64,000 nt of DNA, from positions 310,001 through 374,000 of the forward strand of contig WPDH01000100.1 in the NCBI GenBank assembly GCA_019137255.1. Reading direction: 5' to 3'. The notes under the pieces were generated by a model that worked only from the letters and a program-made list of their open reading frames with translations, searched no databases and was not told the DNA's origin. The translations under genes and the position numbers were made by a program. Shown piece by piece: positions 11,181 to 22,673 of the stretch (positions are counted from its first letter, which is position 1; each line of letters starts with the position of its first letter). This stretch comes from Corinectria fuckeliana (taxonomy: Eukaryota; Ascomycota; Sordariomycetes; Hypocreales; Nectriaceae).

Positions 11181-13073
11181 GGCGGAGGGGGATATATTGG
11201 CGGGATGGGCATACGCCGGCCGGGTCGCGGGGGTAAAGATAGCGCACGGCTAAGGTAGTACAAGAGACGGGAGGGCGCAGAGCGAGGCGATCACGAGGCA
11301 ATGCTGTGGATGGGAAAGATGAGAAGAGAGAAACATGCGGAGAACGAGGCGGAGAATGATCGGGGTTGGGGATGATGCTGGATGAGATGCGGGATGCGGG
11401 ATGTGGAAGCGGACCTGAAGTGGAGGGTGCTAACCAGCCTCGAGTCTACTTCGCGCCTTCCAGGCGGCATCTCTAGTGCTAAACTTGCCCGCAGTGCCTG
11501 GGCAGGTGGGTGAGGGGTGGGCTAAACTCCACTATTGCCGCCTACGGATTAGGCTTCCTAGGAAAGGTAGGCCGCTGGGATGGAGCTCCATCGTGAACCA
11601 TGGAAGCGACGAAGTACCTGCAAAAGAGTGCCAGCGGAAGGTGAGGTCGAGGCGGGAATGGGTAGTAAGTAGGCTACCTAAGTAGGTAAGTAGCAAGTTA
11701 CTATGGACTGGACTAGTAGGCCTACTCGTACTAAAGTACTAATCTACTATGTAGGCAGTCCAGGGCCGCTATTCCATTCTACCGGCCCTGCCCTACTACG
11801 ACTTAGGCAATTGAGCCCCTACCTCGGTATGGATGGAAGGCAGTAGCTGTGGTATTGACTCTGGGGAGAGCTTCCCCGCCGCTGGATTAAACCAAGGAGC
11901 CTAAGCTACTACTTACCTAGTCAGTAGTCGACCTATCTACCTGCCTGCCTACCTTACCTTAGTTGGGCCCATCACACTGCAGCTCGCCAACCACCCAAGG
12001 CAGGTAAGTTAAGGTGAGCCCCTGCAGCAGCAGCACGCTGCACCACCAGGGGCACAGCACACTTACTCACGCGGGTCCAATAGCCTATCTACATACCTAC
12101 CTACTTACATATCCCTGGTCCCGCCTGCTCCTGATAGAGTCAACCTATAGGGTCCTGACCCTACTTACTTAGTAAAAAAAAAAAAAGTTATGGACATCCG
12201 ACATCTTGCCGGCTGAGATGTTGGTGGTTGTCAGACACAAAAGGGATTTGCGTCGTCCTTGAAGTGTGCTAACGAAAATGTCCTGGCGGTCGGTCCATGA
12301 TCCACCGCCCCCCCGGGCTTCTAGAAGGACGAAATGGGACCGTTCTTGGGTACGCCTTTCAAAGCCGTGTGTCGATCTACACTGCATCCAACGCAATTGA
12401 CATGTCTGATGTCTGAGACGCCATGTTCAACTAGGCCTGCGGCCCACCTGATATACTACATATCAACTGGTACCTACTAGACTAGAGGCACTCTAGCCTA
12501 CCCAAGGTACGCGAATGGTGGTCGTATATCAACACCGCAGGTTCACTCCACATAACTCCCGAATGATTAAAAATAGGTAAACCCGATTTTCAAGAGCCCC
12601 CATCATTCTGAAAATATTTCAATGGCTCGAGAGCTATGTGGAGCGAGTAGGTCAATGTTGAGAAACACCCACCACCCGCGTAGCTATGTACTTTGTGCTA
12701 TGTAGCTCGGGCGTTGGACTGGGCTTGCTTGCTTGACTATCACTTAGACTACACTGAGGATAAAAACACCGTTTGTGGAACATTAACAAATGACGTTGCG
12801 CAAAAGAAAGCAAAATACGATGCAGCTGTAATTACAAGAAATGCCCAATTCCGACTTCCAAAGCGAACGAACACCTATGATCATCATGGTCGTCGTTAAC
12901 TTGATCCGAAATGACCGAATCCCTTCTAATCGTATTCGTACATCCATGCCACTGCCCGGAATGTCATGTCATTCACCATCCACACCCCTTCAAACGCAGT
13001 CTTTCCGTTTCATCCGAGCCATTCCATGCGACCCGAAACGAGAGCGTCGCACAGAGTCTGAGCTACTCCTCCC
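11181..13073. other. promoter of the WD40 gene and gene-free spacer
   Basis: No coding region is supported. From about 11640 to 12480 the sequence is filled with short TAGGTA/ACCTAC/CTAC strings on both strands and a 13-base A run at 12174-12186. These look like degenerate short repeats common in Sordariomycete spacers, not a defined mobile element. Confidence 0.5.
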
Positions 13074-13271
13074 TCACTGGCAAATACAACACCCAACTGA
13101 ACACCACCGCGTCGAATGCCACCGGCTACTCTTCCCTTCGCATTGCGGACAGTCCTCGGGGATGACCTTGACCTCCTCGCGGCGCCCTGGACAATCCTCC
13201 CGATAGCATCGCGTGTTTCCCCGTAGAACCCGATGCCCGCACTTGTACTCGACTATCAGCCGAAGACACAT
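13074..13271 (-). CDS. small Cys-rich Met-Cys family protein A
   Basis: Short frame of 65 aa starting Met-Cys. Cysteines are at 2, 11, 22, 27, 41, 44, 57, 61, 62 and 64, with a Cys-Gly-His triplet at 11-13 and a Cys-Pro-Gln-Cys knuckle at 41-44. The order Cys2, Cys11-Gly-His13, two Cys, Asp-Cys-x2-Cys, then Thr-Arg-Trp-Cys is shared with the protein at 14476-14727. Arrangement and spacing suggest zinc binding; no signal peptide is present, so a secreted effector is unlikely. The frame is open upstream to 13430, but the start at 13271 is chosen because the paralogue starts at the same motif. Similar short MC-starting proteins are common and uncharacterised in filamentous ascomycetes. Function unknown. 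Confidence 0.6.
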   Translation of the reverse strand: MCLRLIVEYKCGHRVLRGNTRCYREDCPGRREEVKVIPEDCPQCEGKSSRWHSTRWCSVGCCICQ

Positions 13272-14475
13272 TGATGTAGAAATGTTATCAAGGATCAGTG
13301 CGGTAAAGGTCCAAAAATAATTCCAAAAAGTCGATAGATTGTGATGTGACGGACGTTGAGATAGAAAGACGTTGGTTTTAGTGTTGCTGGCAGTAATATG
13401 GTGAGCAATCGGTAAATGCACCACAACCACAACGTTTCATGGCTGGCTTCCTTGTTCTTTGTTGCATAGACGACAAGGCAACAAAAGCCCGATTTCGCAC
13501 AGCCTAGCAAAAGACGACGACGAAGACGATGATGATGACGATGATGATGAATGATGTATGATGATGATGGGGAGAAGGATAGATGAGTTTTAGCGTGCCG
13601 GCTTGTTGAACTGTCGGTCAGCTTCGCCCAGACTTATTATTTTCTTTGTTAGGAACCACGGGACCGGGACGGATGCCGCCTCCATTATAAGACCAGAACG
13701 CCCAAGGAAAATGGGAACAGCCGAACGCCGGCAGTCATGTAATACTTCGTGTAGGTGGGTGGTGGGTGGTGTGTGGTATGCGTATGGGCGTGTGTGTGCG
13801 ATTGCTCCAATAAGCCACCCTTGGACTGAGCCGAGCGGGCTCGTAACGAGAAAATCTCATGAAACTATGCCAGGGAAAGCCGTCGGAGACCTCCTTCGAC
13901 CCCGCGACGCGCACTGAAGCTGCCCGGGGCAGCGCAGCTAGAACGGAAAGAGGATGGAACGGGAGACGAGACGCCATGACGTGGGCTTCGTTCGGGATGG
14001 TCGGAGGACGGAGAGCGGAGGGCGGAGGACCGAACGTCAAGCAGAGCGAAGGCCAATGAAGTCCATGACGCGGCTGTCTCGACCAATCGTGGTGGGTGGC
14101 GATGATCTAAATTCCTGATGGCTCCGGTTGGACACGAGAATTCTTCGTACGCCTGCTTCAAATCCAATGAAGAAGGCTGAGGTGGAAGCGTCTGGAGCCA
14201 CATGCGGGACGTAGAATGATGGACACCAACTAATTGAGGGGCAGATGTGTTTATAAATAATCATAGCCGTTATTTTGCTGCACAATACTCAGTAGGTAAA
14301 TAAAGTGGTTTCCAAATACCGCCTCACGTTAAGTACTGGTACCCATTCCTTTCTTCACCTCTCGTTTGTCTACCTCCTGTGTAGACACCCGAGATAGTTA
14401 CTACTACGTACCTAGTAGTAGACGGAAAGACTAAGTAAGCTTAGTAGGTACCTGCCAAATACCCAATCGCTCACG
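13272..14475. other. spacer between the two Cys-rich genes
   Basis: No gene supported. It carries a GAC/GAT trinucleotide microsatellite at 13512-13570. The remainder presumably includes the promoter of gene A and the 3' end of gene B. Confidence 0.5.
13512..13570. repeat. (GAC/GAT)n imperfect microsatellite
   Basis: About 59 bases of imperfect GAC, GAT and ATG triplets, non-coding in all supported models, some 240 bp upstream of the Cys-rich gene A start. Confidence 0.85.
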
Positions 14476-14727
14476 TTACACCGAGTACCATGCTTGCTCT
14501 AGCTTGTCGGTCGCACTCATCATGGATCTTTTCGCCGAATGGCACCACCGCGTGGCAGCCCGATCCTTGTTCTGCTTCTTTAGGCACTTGCGGCAATCCC
14601 AATTGCGCGCCATCAACATATCGCTCCGCCGGAACCAGCACTGCAGCGGTTGTTTCCTGCGACCGCACGGCGACCGCGTAGTCCTGACGTGGCCGCAGCC
14701 GTAGATTTCGATCCGCCGGTAACACAT
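14476..14727 (-). CDS. small Cys-rich Met-Cys family protein B
   Basis: Frame of 83 aa beginning Met-Cys-Tyr-Arg-Arg with a good start context (GCCATG). Cysteines lie at 2, 11, 21, 30, 45, 48 and 62, with Cys-Gly-His at 11-13, Asp-Cys-Arg-Lys-Cys at 44-48 and Thr-Arg-Trp-Cys at 59-62. The same elements in the same order occur in protein A, 1.2 kb downstream on the same strand, so the two look like tandem paralogues. The C-terminal 20 residues have no Cys and are variable. The frame is open upstream to 14844, but that extension contains no family feature. Zinc binding is inferred from the Cys/His pattern; the role is unknown. Confidence 0.6.
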   Translation of the reverse strand: MCYRRIEIYGCGHVRTTRSPCGRRKQPLQCWFRRSDMLMARNWDCRKCLKKQNKDRAATRWCHSAKRSMMSATDKLEQAWYSV

Positions 14728-15064
14728 GGCATAATAAAAACGATGAGTCGTTACAGAAACAAGCGCCTTCGTGCGAATTGAGCTGATATTTATCATCTCT
14801 CCCTTGGTGCGTGTGGTCATGTCCTTTCGGGCATTATAGAACACTCGTGGTGTTCAGCATTGTATCTTCTTTCATCGCAGTCCAACTCATTGTCATAGTC
14901 GGAACAAGCAATCAAGACACTGAAATAGAACATTGTAGTCTTTCATTGTTCTTACCGCGCATGGCATGATATCATTTTTAGTACCCTAACGCCGTGCTAT
15001 TATGAGCAACCCACAGTACACAGATGGCCATCCTGACCGAGGATCCCCCATGTTACCCGCGAGA
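14728..15064. other. spacer between Cys-rich gene B and HAS1
   Basis: Promoter side of gene B and the 3' end of HAS1. AT-rich; nothing else recognised. Confidence 0.5.
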
Positions 15065-16884
15065 TTACCTACTGTACTTGCCCTGTTTCTGCCTCGGCTG
15101 GCTGCCATACGGCTTCCGTCCCTGCTGCTTCTTGTCGCGGCTCATGCTGGCACCGAGCGTAATCTCTACGCGCGGGGGCGTCGAGAAGCCGAAGCTCTTG
15201 GCCACCCTGGCGAGGTCTAGCTTGTTGATGTCGAAAACGCTGCGCAGCGAGTGCGACGCGTAGGCGTGGAGGTAGCTGCGATAACCGTCCTTGGCGCTCT
15301 TGTTGAGGTAGTAGTTCTGGCTGATGAGCTTCTCCAACTGCGACTGGACGTTGACGATCCTGTTGGCGGGGAAGTCGAACTCAACGACGGGCACGCGCGC
15401 CGATTTGAGATGGGACAGGAATCCGACCTCGTTGGGCTGCAGAAACATGAGTGATCGGCCCTTGCTGTTGTTTCCACGGGCTGTTCGACCGACGCGGTGG
15501 ATGTAGTCGCGAGGGTCATCCGGAGGGTCGAATTGGACGATCCAGTCAACGGCGGGAATCTAGAACGGCATGAGTAACATATTTATCAACGTAAAGGCGC
15601 ACTATGACTTACATCGAGACCACGGGCTGCCACATCAGTGCAAATCAGGGTACCCTGCTTGGCATTGCAGAACTCGAAGAAGGTGTTGGTGCGCTTCTGC
15701 TGCTTCTGCTTTCCGTGAAGGTCAAGAACGGGAAGGTCGATGTAGTTGAGCAGCTCGGAGTGGTACTTGACACACGCGCAGCTGCTGAAGAAAACAATCA
15801 CCTTCTTCTTGAGGTTGCGCTTCAAGAAGGAGAATAGGAGGAGGAAGCGCTTGTCGGCCTCACAGACGACGTAGCCCTGCTCGAGACCCTCCACGGTGCT
15901 GAACTGCTTCTCCTCGTCGACATTGATGTACAAGGGTCCAGGTCGCAGCGAGATGCGCGCTAGGTCCTCGACCTTGGTGGTCTGAGTGGCCGAGAACAGC
16001 ATGGTCTGTCGGTCCTCCTTGGGGAGCACCTTGATGATCTGTCGCATCTCGTCCTCGAAACCGATCTCAAGAATCCGATCCGCCTCATCGATGACAAGGG
16101 ACTTGAGGTTCTTGAAGACGAATGGCGTGTTCTGCAGATGATCGAGCAGTCGTCCGGGCGTCGCGATCAAGAGGCTGACACCCTTGGACAGCTTCTCCGC
16201 CTCGGCTCGTCGGTTGGCGCCGCCGATGACGATGCCGTATGTCTGAGAGTGGTGGGCCATGAGCTCTCGCGCGACGCCGAAGATTTGAAGGGCCAGCTCG
16301 CGGGTGGGGGAGACTACAATGACGCCGGTGCCGTTGCGAGGCTTGAAGCGGAGGGAGCACAGCATCTCAATAACGGGGATCAAGAAGGCCAAAGTCTTTC
16401 CGGAGCCCGTCTTGGCAGCACCAAGAACATCTCGGCCAGCCAGCGAAGGGGGGATGCCCCTTCTTTGGATCTCCGTCATGGTCGTGAAGCCCATTTCATC
16501 AATCGCCTTCATCGTCTTTTCGGAAAGGCTGAGCTCTTTGAACGATTGCGCCTCTGAGCCGGCGGCGGGAGGTAACGTGAGCTTTCCGCCGTCGGGGAGG
16601 TCTGTATTGGCATCGGCATCGTCTCCTTTCGCCTCGTCGTCCTCCAGCTCCTCATCCCCGGACTCGTTGTCATCGTCCTCGGTCTCCTCGTCGTCATCTG
16701 CCTCAGCGTCGTCTTCGTCCTCCTCGTCTTCAGACTCTTCGCGGGGTTCTGGTTCTTCTTCGGGCTTGGCGCGCTTGGTCTTCTTTGACTTTTGGGGAAT
16801 GCTGGCAGCAGGCCTCTTTCCGTTAGCCACTTTGACTCCATTAGAGTCCTTAAACTTGCGCTTCTTGCTGCCGGCGAAATCCAT
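15065..16884 (-). CDS. has1: ATP-dependent RNA helicase HAS1 (DEAD-box, ribosome biogenesis)
   Basis: Two exons, 16884-15613 and 15559-15065, with a 53 bp intron placed right after motif V; 588 aa. A Lys-rich start (nuclear/nucleolar signal type) is followed by a long acidic Glu/Asp tract (about 41-92). The helicase core then shows the Q motif (FTTMTEIQ, 133-140), motif [10 protein letters not shown] (156-164), PTRELALQ (193-200), TPGRLLD (242-248), motif II DEAD (266-269), SAT (298-300), [10 protein letters not shown] (415-424) and motif [11 protein letters not shown] in exon 2. The C-terminal extension with [13 protein letters not shown] and a Lys/Arg-Gln-rich tail is typical of HAS1, which acts in the nucleolus on 18S and 25S rRNA precursors and snoRNA release. 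It is divergent from the KH gene. Confidence 0.95.
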
Positions 16885-17985
16885 CTTTGCTGTTGGGATG
16901 CTTGATGCTGCTACGGTCGATCGGTCAACTTGGGGCGCTGAACTAGGAATTTTTCTTATCGCAGAAAAAAGGTCTAAGTGGGACTCTGATAACGGATGAG
17001 CAGTTGTTCCTACTCCGAGGCTGTAGACGAATGAGTAGCGGGTCGTTGCAATAGCGCTATTTTCCACAGTAATTACAGTACGAATAGGATCAGCGGCATG
17101 TCCTTTGACACTTGATAGATCAGGTCTAGCGCCAGGGCGGCTCTCACTTAGACCCTGACAAGGCTGCAAGCATGTCAGGTGACTGCAGGGGAAGTGAATT
17201 GAGGCCTTTTGAAAGTGGAGGTGCTAACTACGTAGATATTTCATGAAGGTGATTAAATAACTACTTACGAGGGCGTAGCTAGAAGCCGAGACCTGTCTTT
17301 GATTCAATCACAATTGAGTGCTTCACCAGCCACACCATTTCAGGGCACGCTGTTTAAAACAATGGAAGCCAAAAAAAATCAAAAAAAATCAGCGACGCAG
17401 AGTCGTCGCGGTGCCATAGATTATGCGCGTATCCATTGCCGTAATTATATCCCAAGTCGGCATAGCGCCATGTCACGCCCCTCGGGCAAAAAAAGCGGCA
17501 CTCCAGCAGCCAGATGGCTCGGGTCAACTCGACGATTTCTTCAAACTCGAGTTTCTTCGTCTCTAGTGCGCCTCACCATCCTGCAAAATCTCTGCTCACG
17601 CGGGCAGCTCGTTCTTGTGTGTCGCCGCGACAGTCTACATTGCCCTGAGTGATTCGCTTGTCCAATCTGTCACGTTTCCTACACGTGATCAACTGTGGAA
17701 GTCCTCCGTGAGCGTGGCGCAAACACCGGGCTCTTACCTCAACCACGAAAATTGTGATTTCTCCATCAGCCGACACATTGCAACATCTACCGCCAAGAGA
17801 GCTTCCTAATCGCTATCGCCTTCGTTCGTCTCTACGGACTACGAACCGTTCTTACACGTGCCCCTGGCTCTTCTTCCTCGCTGTGCCGTTGCTTCTTGCT
17901 CGATCGCTCTAGCACTGCCACCCCATCCATCATCGTCGAACGCACGCCTCGTCCTTGTAGTCGCGCTCGCTCACAAGCGCCCACG
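16885..17985. promoter_or_regulatory. divergent intergenic region between HAS1 and the KH-domain gene
   Basis: About 1.1 kb separating two genes transcribed outward, so it should contain both promoters. A perfect CACGTG E-box sits at 17682-17687 and a TCCAATC box about 20 bp before it. The last 150 bases before 17986 are a C/T-rich leader. Factor binding is inference. Confidence 0.5.
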
Positions 17986-19894
17986 ATGGCAGAACAACGC
18001 CCTGATATCCAGAGTATTCTGGCCGCATTGGGTATGTTATAGCGACACAGGCGGGACCATCAAATAACGACTAACCTTTGACTTCAGCTTCGCAGCGACC
18101 TCCCGCATCAACCCAGACACCACCTGGCACTGCTAGCCAGGCCTACCCTCCACCTTCGGCCCCAGTTCAACCTGTATCTACCTACCAGCCCGCTCCTGGT
18201 GCTCCCAACTATGGCGCACCCGGCTACGGCGGGTTACCCGTGCCCGCGTCGAGTGGAAATGTCGACCTGAGCGCCATTCGCCCAGTCAACTCTGGAACTG
18301 TCAGTATCGCCGATGCGATTGCACAGGCCAAGGCTTACGCCGCTGAGAAGGGCGTAGCCTCGTACGACCGCCCCCTTGTCTATGCCGCCGACTCGAGAGG
18401 CCCAGATCGACCTTACCAGCGCTCTCGATCACGATCACCGGCCCGGGACGAGTTCCGTGATGGAGTGAACCCATACCGAGACGAGCGCCGGCCTGACCGT
18501 GCTGCCCCTGGAAGGAACTTCGATCGCGACCGGTCCTTTTCTCCCGGTCCTCGTGGCCGTGCCTTTTCTCCTCGTGGAGCAAGTGGACGAGAGAGATCCC
18601 CGCTTCGTGGAGGAGATGACAATTCGGAAACCATTCAGATTGAATCTAGCCTTGTTGGTCTCATCATTGGCCGCCAAGGAGAAAATCTTCGTCGGATCGA
18701 GGCAGATTCGAGCTGTCGTGTTCAGTTCTTGGCTGCAACCGACGGCGGTCCCTTCCGCCAATGTAAAATCACTGGTCCTCGACATCGCCGGGCCGAAGTG
18801 GTTGAGGCGATCAATCGCATCATTGAGGACAGTGGCATGGGCGCTCTCAATCGAACCAGCGAGAAGCCGCGCGATCCTAACAAGGGTGGCGCGACAGCTC
18901 TCCGGGAGGGCGAAGACCACATGCAAATCATGGTGCCAGACCGCACGGTCGGTCTGATCATTGGTCGTGGCGGCGAAACCATTCGCGATCTCCAGGAACG
19001 ATCGGGATGTCATATTAACATAGTCGGGGAATCCAAGAGCGTTAATGGGCTCCGACCGGTTAACCTCATTGGCACTCGTGAAGCAGCTGCTCGAGCCAAG
19101 GACTTTATCATGGAAATTGTCGACAGCGACAGCCGAGGCGACGCGCCACCTGCCATTAAGAAGATGGGAGGAGGTGGCGGCGGAGGTCCCGGACCAGCAA
19201 TTGGTGGAGGTGGAGGATACCAGGGAGCGCCGGGCGGCCGGAATGACGGCCCTCCGCGTGACATGGGAGCCGGCGGCCCAGACAAGATTAACGACGCCGT
19301 CTATGTGCCTTCGGATGCCGTAGGTATGATCATCGGCAAGGGCGGCGAGACGATCCGTGAGATGCAGAATGTCACTGGATGTAAGATCAACGTTGCGCAG
19401 TCGTCGGGGCCTGGAGAGGTCCAGAGGGAGATCGCCTTGATTGGCAGCCGCGATAGTATCGCTCGAGCTAAGCTGGCAATTGACGAGAAGGTCGAAGCAG
19501 TGGTATGGACCCATTATCTCTTCTGTGCATAATGATAACTAACCGTTTGATAGCGTCAAAAGGGCAGTGGAGGAGGAGGAGGAGGAGGAGGAGGAGGAGG
19601 AGGCCGTGGTGGCGGACGTGGCGGTCATCAGGATTCTGATCGAAGCAACTACTCCCAGCAGGGACCTAGTGCTGCTACTAATCAACCATCTCAAGCTGCT
19701 TCAACGGATGGACAGGACCCATATGCTCAATGTAAGCGACTTTTCTGCCTGAACATTGACCACGATACTGACGAGAAACAGATGGCGGCTACCAGAACTA
19801 TGTTGCCTTATGGTACCAGTCTCTGATGTACCAGCAACAACAGGGCGGACAAGATGCTCCTCCAGCTGGAGCACCGGCTCCTGGAGCCCCGTGA
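17986..19894 (+). CDS. triple KH-domain RNA-binding protein (FUBP/KSRP-like)
   Basis: Four exons: 17986-18031, 18088-19502, 19554-19731 and 19782-19894, introns 50-56 bp, 583 aa. Order: MAEQRPDIQSILAAL start, Pro/Ala-rich stretch, an Arg/Ser-Asp-rich region (about 115-190), KH1 with GLIIGRQGENLRRIE (about 196-262), KH2 with GLIIGRGGETIRDLQ (about 293-360), a Gly/Pro linker, KH3 with GMIIGKGGETIREMQ (about 418-485), then a Gly10-11/RGG-like tract encoded by GGA repeats, and a Gln/Ala-rich tail with Tyr-Ala-Gln-Tyr-Gly-Gly-Tyr. The three intact GxxG loops show single-stranded nucleic acid binding. Layout matches far-upstream-element/KSRP-like proteins, which act in transcription, splicing and mRNA decay; the target is not known here. 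If intron 2 is not spliced, the frame stops 10 codons later and loses the Gly-rich tail. Confidence 0.9.
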
Positions 19895-21128
19895 TGTCTC
19901 TCCTCAGCGACGATCGCACGCTTTCATGATTGGGTGACTTTGATTGAGCTTTCGTCCGCAAGTGCGCGGACAAAGCACCGTCCAAGATGGCCTGGTTTGA
20001 TTGACGTCGCCTTGTGCTTCTGACATTCTGCCCAGCAACACATGACATGCTTGTGGCGTTCACGACTGTACAGCATCCCCCATTTCATTTCTTGAGGATC
20101 CTTTCGGCTCAAGGTCCGCCCGCTTTGATGAACGTATATCCTTTGACGCGACCGCTCTCTCGACCCTAATGCCAAGGTGCCATCACGGGCGCGACATCCG
20201 TGGTTGTGCTTTTCTGACCTCATTGCTTTCGTATGAGCTGAGAGCGCAAGCAGATGCTTGAGACCTTGACGAGGCCTTCTTCGTCTTGGCATTCCGTACC
20301 ACACCTTACGCATGATCTCGGGGATGCTAGCTACACACGACTTGACGTCTTGATGATTTCCTTGCCGAATTCTGATGCCAGCTTGTCTATAGACATGACG
20401 TACATCTTGAAACTCATTTGCAACTTCCAGCGCGCTTGAGGAAGTGAACACCAACTTCTTCTAGATTGGCTTCATGACTGATTTTGAGCGTACGCCTCAG
20501 GGCCTACGAGCGGCCTTGAAGTAGGCCATCTATGGCCCTTCCTGAACAGAAACGTACAGCTGGTTCCCTCTTCTTTCTCCTTGCATGTATGCTGCTGCAC
20601 CTGCGTCCGCGTTCCCGTCGGCGTTTTGTGTCTCTGTTTTGGGCTTGTGCTCAACTTGCCCAAAACTTGTTTTGTTGTCTGCTCTGAAGGGAATGGAACT
20701 AGTTTATGGTGGTGGGCAACCTGGAAAAGAGTTGGGGGAAAGAAAATTGCAGTACAATGGTTACTATATCTCGTATAATCGATGGTCTTATTCGTAATAA
20801 TCGCTCTTCTGAACGACTTTGTGATGAGCTCTGTGAACGATAGGTTATATTTTGTTGATTGCTATGGAAGAATGCACTCATTGTGGCAGGAGGCGTTTCA
20901 ACAACCAGTTCTCGTCAGTACAGTCTTAGGAACTGAAGTGAACTATATGTAATAGGGCCTTGTCTATTATAATGCATGTGCTGCGTTGCTAATATCTAGC
21001 TAGGTGAGCCACCTAGGGCGCGATGTTCTAGGCAATGGTGCGCTTTTGGGAGTTGCATGTCGATATGCGTCTGACTCTAACCGCTGGAGTCGCCCAGTAC
21101 CATCTGTTATTGATGGGTGCAACGAGTT
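19895..21128. other. intergenic region downstream of the KH gene
   Basis: A minus-strand frame of 176 codons (19924-20454) lies here but has no recognisable domain and overlaps the expected 3' UTR of the KH gene. No gene is called. Confidence 0.5.
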
Positions 21129-22673
21129 TCAGTGACATAGTGAAATTGACATGCCCACTAGAGTTTTATAGTAGTATCGAGGTGGTAAAGGTAACAACTT
21201 ATACCCGGTCTCAAAGTCGTCGTAGTCCGTGTTCATCAATTCATCAGTGTCGTCATATGAATTAGGGCCGTGGCGCCATGACTGTGACCCATGTGACCCA
21301 ATATCTGCTTGTACCCTAATAGGTCTGATGCATAGCTTCGCCCTCTGCTCCTTCAATAGAAGGGCGTCGTCTACGGTTGGGAACCGCGCAACAGGACTCG
21401 GCCCGAAGAAGAATCGAGCATCGTCGAAGAACACCCACGCCCGCTGTCGATATATTTGCACCAGCCTCAGGTCCAGCCAATAATTCCTGAGACGGGTCTG
21501 GCCCGGCGTGTGGCACCTGATGAGTCGTGGGAAGAACATCTGGCACAGGCCTGGGCCACCATCCCACTCTTGGTACAGGTCTGGAACGAACGAATCGAGG
21601 TTGTCGCTGGGGGCGTCTAGAGGGGAGCATCCTGCAACTTCTTTCACGAAGGCCTTCAGCCATGTCTTGATATACCGGTCTCGATGGCCCCGTGAGTTTG
21701 CGATGGCGATGAGGCCCGTTGCAAGGCCAAGGCCGCCCATAGCGAGCGTCGTTGCGAGTTGAGGGCTGTGGCTTGGCTCTGGATCCAGACGTAGATCTGC
21801 AGCGTACGAGCTTGGGTCGAAGTAAAAGGTATTAGAACACGGCAGGCCTGGCTTTGAACTAGATCCGGCGGGCTGGGCGCAAGTAGAGCGGGCTGGGAAG
21901 CTGGGGTCCCGCGCATCACACTGCTGCGCAAATATGGCTCCGTAAAGAGAGCGGACGTACTCGAGCACGCAGGAAAGGGTTTCAATCTCCCATTCTGGCG
22001 GTCTCGTTTGATTTTCGTACGTGCTTAGGACATCCCAGGTCCAGTATGCCAGGTGTTCGTACTTGTCTTTGTCGATATCAATGATTGATGAACACGGCCG
22101 AGGGTGATACACCTTGCACAACAGCTCGTATCGCAGAAACGCCTGAAAGATGCGTTTTCTTTCTGATGGACTTAGCACATCAACGTTGAAGCTGTCAATG
22201 ATTTTCTCGCCTCTGTACTTCAGGTGCCTTTCCTTGGTGATCAAATCCGGGAGGCAGAGGTAGGCTTGTAGAGGAGAGGGAGATGTTGCTTTTGCGAGAT
22301 AGTCTTCAATGTAGATCCGCAGTCGACAGCATAGTTTTTGAAGTGCTTCGATGGCCCTGTTGTCACGCTGCTTGAACGGGTCTGGGAGCTGGTGGGACGC
22401 CCATCGCTTGAGGTGCTGATCGATCTGAACCATGTATCTTTCGGGTTCGTTCAGGTTGACGCTAGGAAAGAGAACAACGGCCATGGCGTCACGTAAAAGG
22501 CCGCCGCCAAGTTCATCCTCGGTCAAGGCCTGAGTCAATTGCTTCTTCGAGCAGTAATATTGCTGCAGCATAACCGGGGACGCTCGGGCTAGCTGGCCTA
22601 TGGTGGTTCGAGAACCAAGCCGAAGCAAGACGTCCACGCGAATCTCCGGTGCTAAGAGGCTGAAAGGATCCAT
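21129..22673 (-). CDS. F-box-like N-terminal protein, unknown function (fungal family)
   Basis: Uninterrupted frame of 514 aa. The first 40 residues, MDPFSLLAPEIRVDVLLRLG then IGQLARASPVMLQQY, have the Pro-x2-[Leu/Ile]-x2-[Glu] start and helix pattern of an F-box-like segment as seen in large fungal families of this type, so a link to SCF ubiquitin ligases is possible but not shown. The rest is helix-rich with a hydrophobic Gly/Ala patch near residue 320 (LATTLAMGGLGLATGLIAIA) and no recognised repeat. The last 17 codons are uncertain: a 47 bp stretch with GTATAAG donor and TAG acceptor after the codons for Glu-Thr-Gly would replace the tail with about 37 other residues. The start at 22673 is the first ATG of the frame. 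Confidence 0.7.
   Translation of the reverse strand: MDPFSLLAPEIRVDVLLRLGSRTTIGQLARASPVMLQQYYCSKKQLTQALTEDELGGGLLRDAMAVVLFPSVNLNEPERYMVQIDQHLKRWASHQLPDPFKQRDNRAIEALQKLCCRLRIYIEDYLAKATSPSPLQAYLCLPDLITKERHLKYRGEKIIDSFNVDVLSPSERKRIFQAFLRYELLCKVYHPRPCSSIIDIDKDKYEHLAYWTWDVLSTYENQTRPPEWEIETLSCVLEYVRSLYGAIFAQQCDARDPSFPARSTCAQPAGSSSKPGLPCSNTFYFDPSSYAADLRLDPEPSHSPQLATTLAMGGLGLATGLIAIANSRGHRDRYIKTWLKAFVKEVAGCSPLDAPSDNLDSFVPDLYQEWDGGPGLCQMFFPRLIRCHTPGQTRLRNYWLDLRLVQIYRQRAWVFFDDARFFFGPSPVARFPTVDDALLLKEQRAKLCIRPIRVQADIGSHGSQSWRHGPNSYDDTDELMNTDYDDFETGYKLLPLPPRYYYKTLVGMSISLCH

Noticed and set aside
11640..12480. Possible transposon relic suggested by many TAGGTA/ACCTAC strings
   Set aside because: No terminal inverted repeats, target duplication or transposase fragment could be found; the strings are short and irregular.
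19924..20454. Minus-strand frame of 176 codons downstream of the KH gene
   Set aside because: No domain, no codon bias, and it overlaps the probable 3' UTR of the KH gene.
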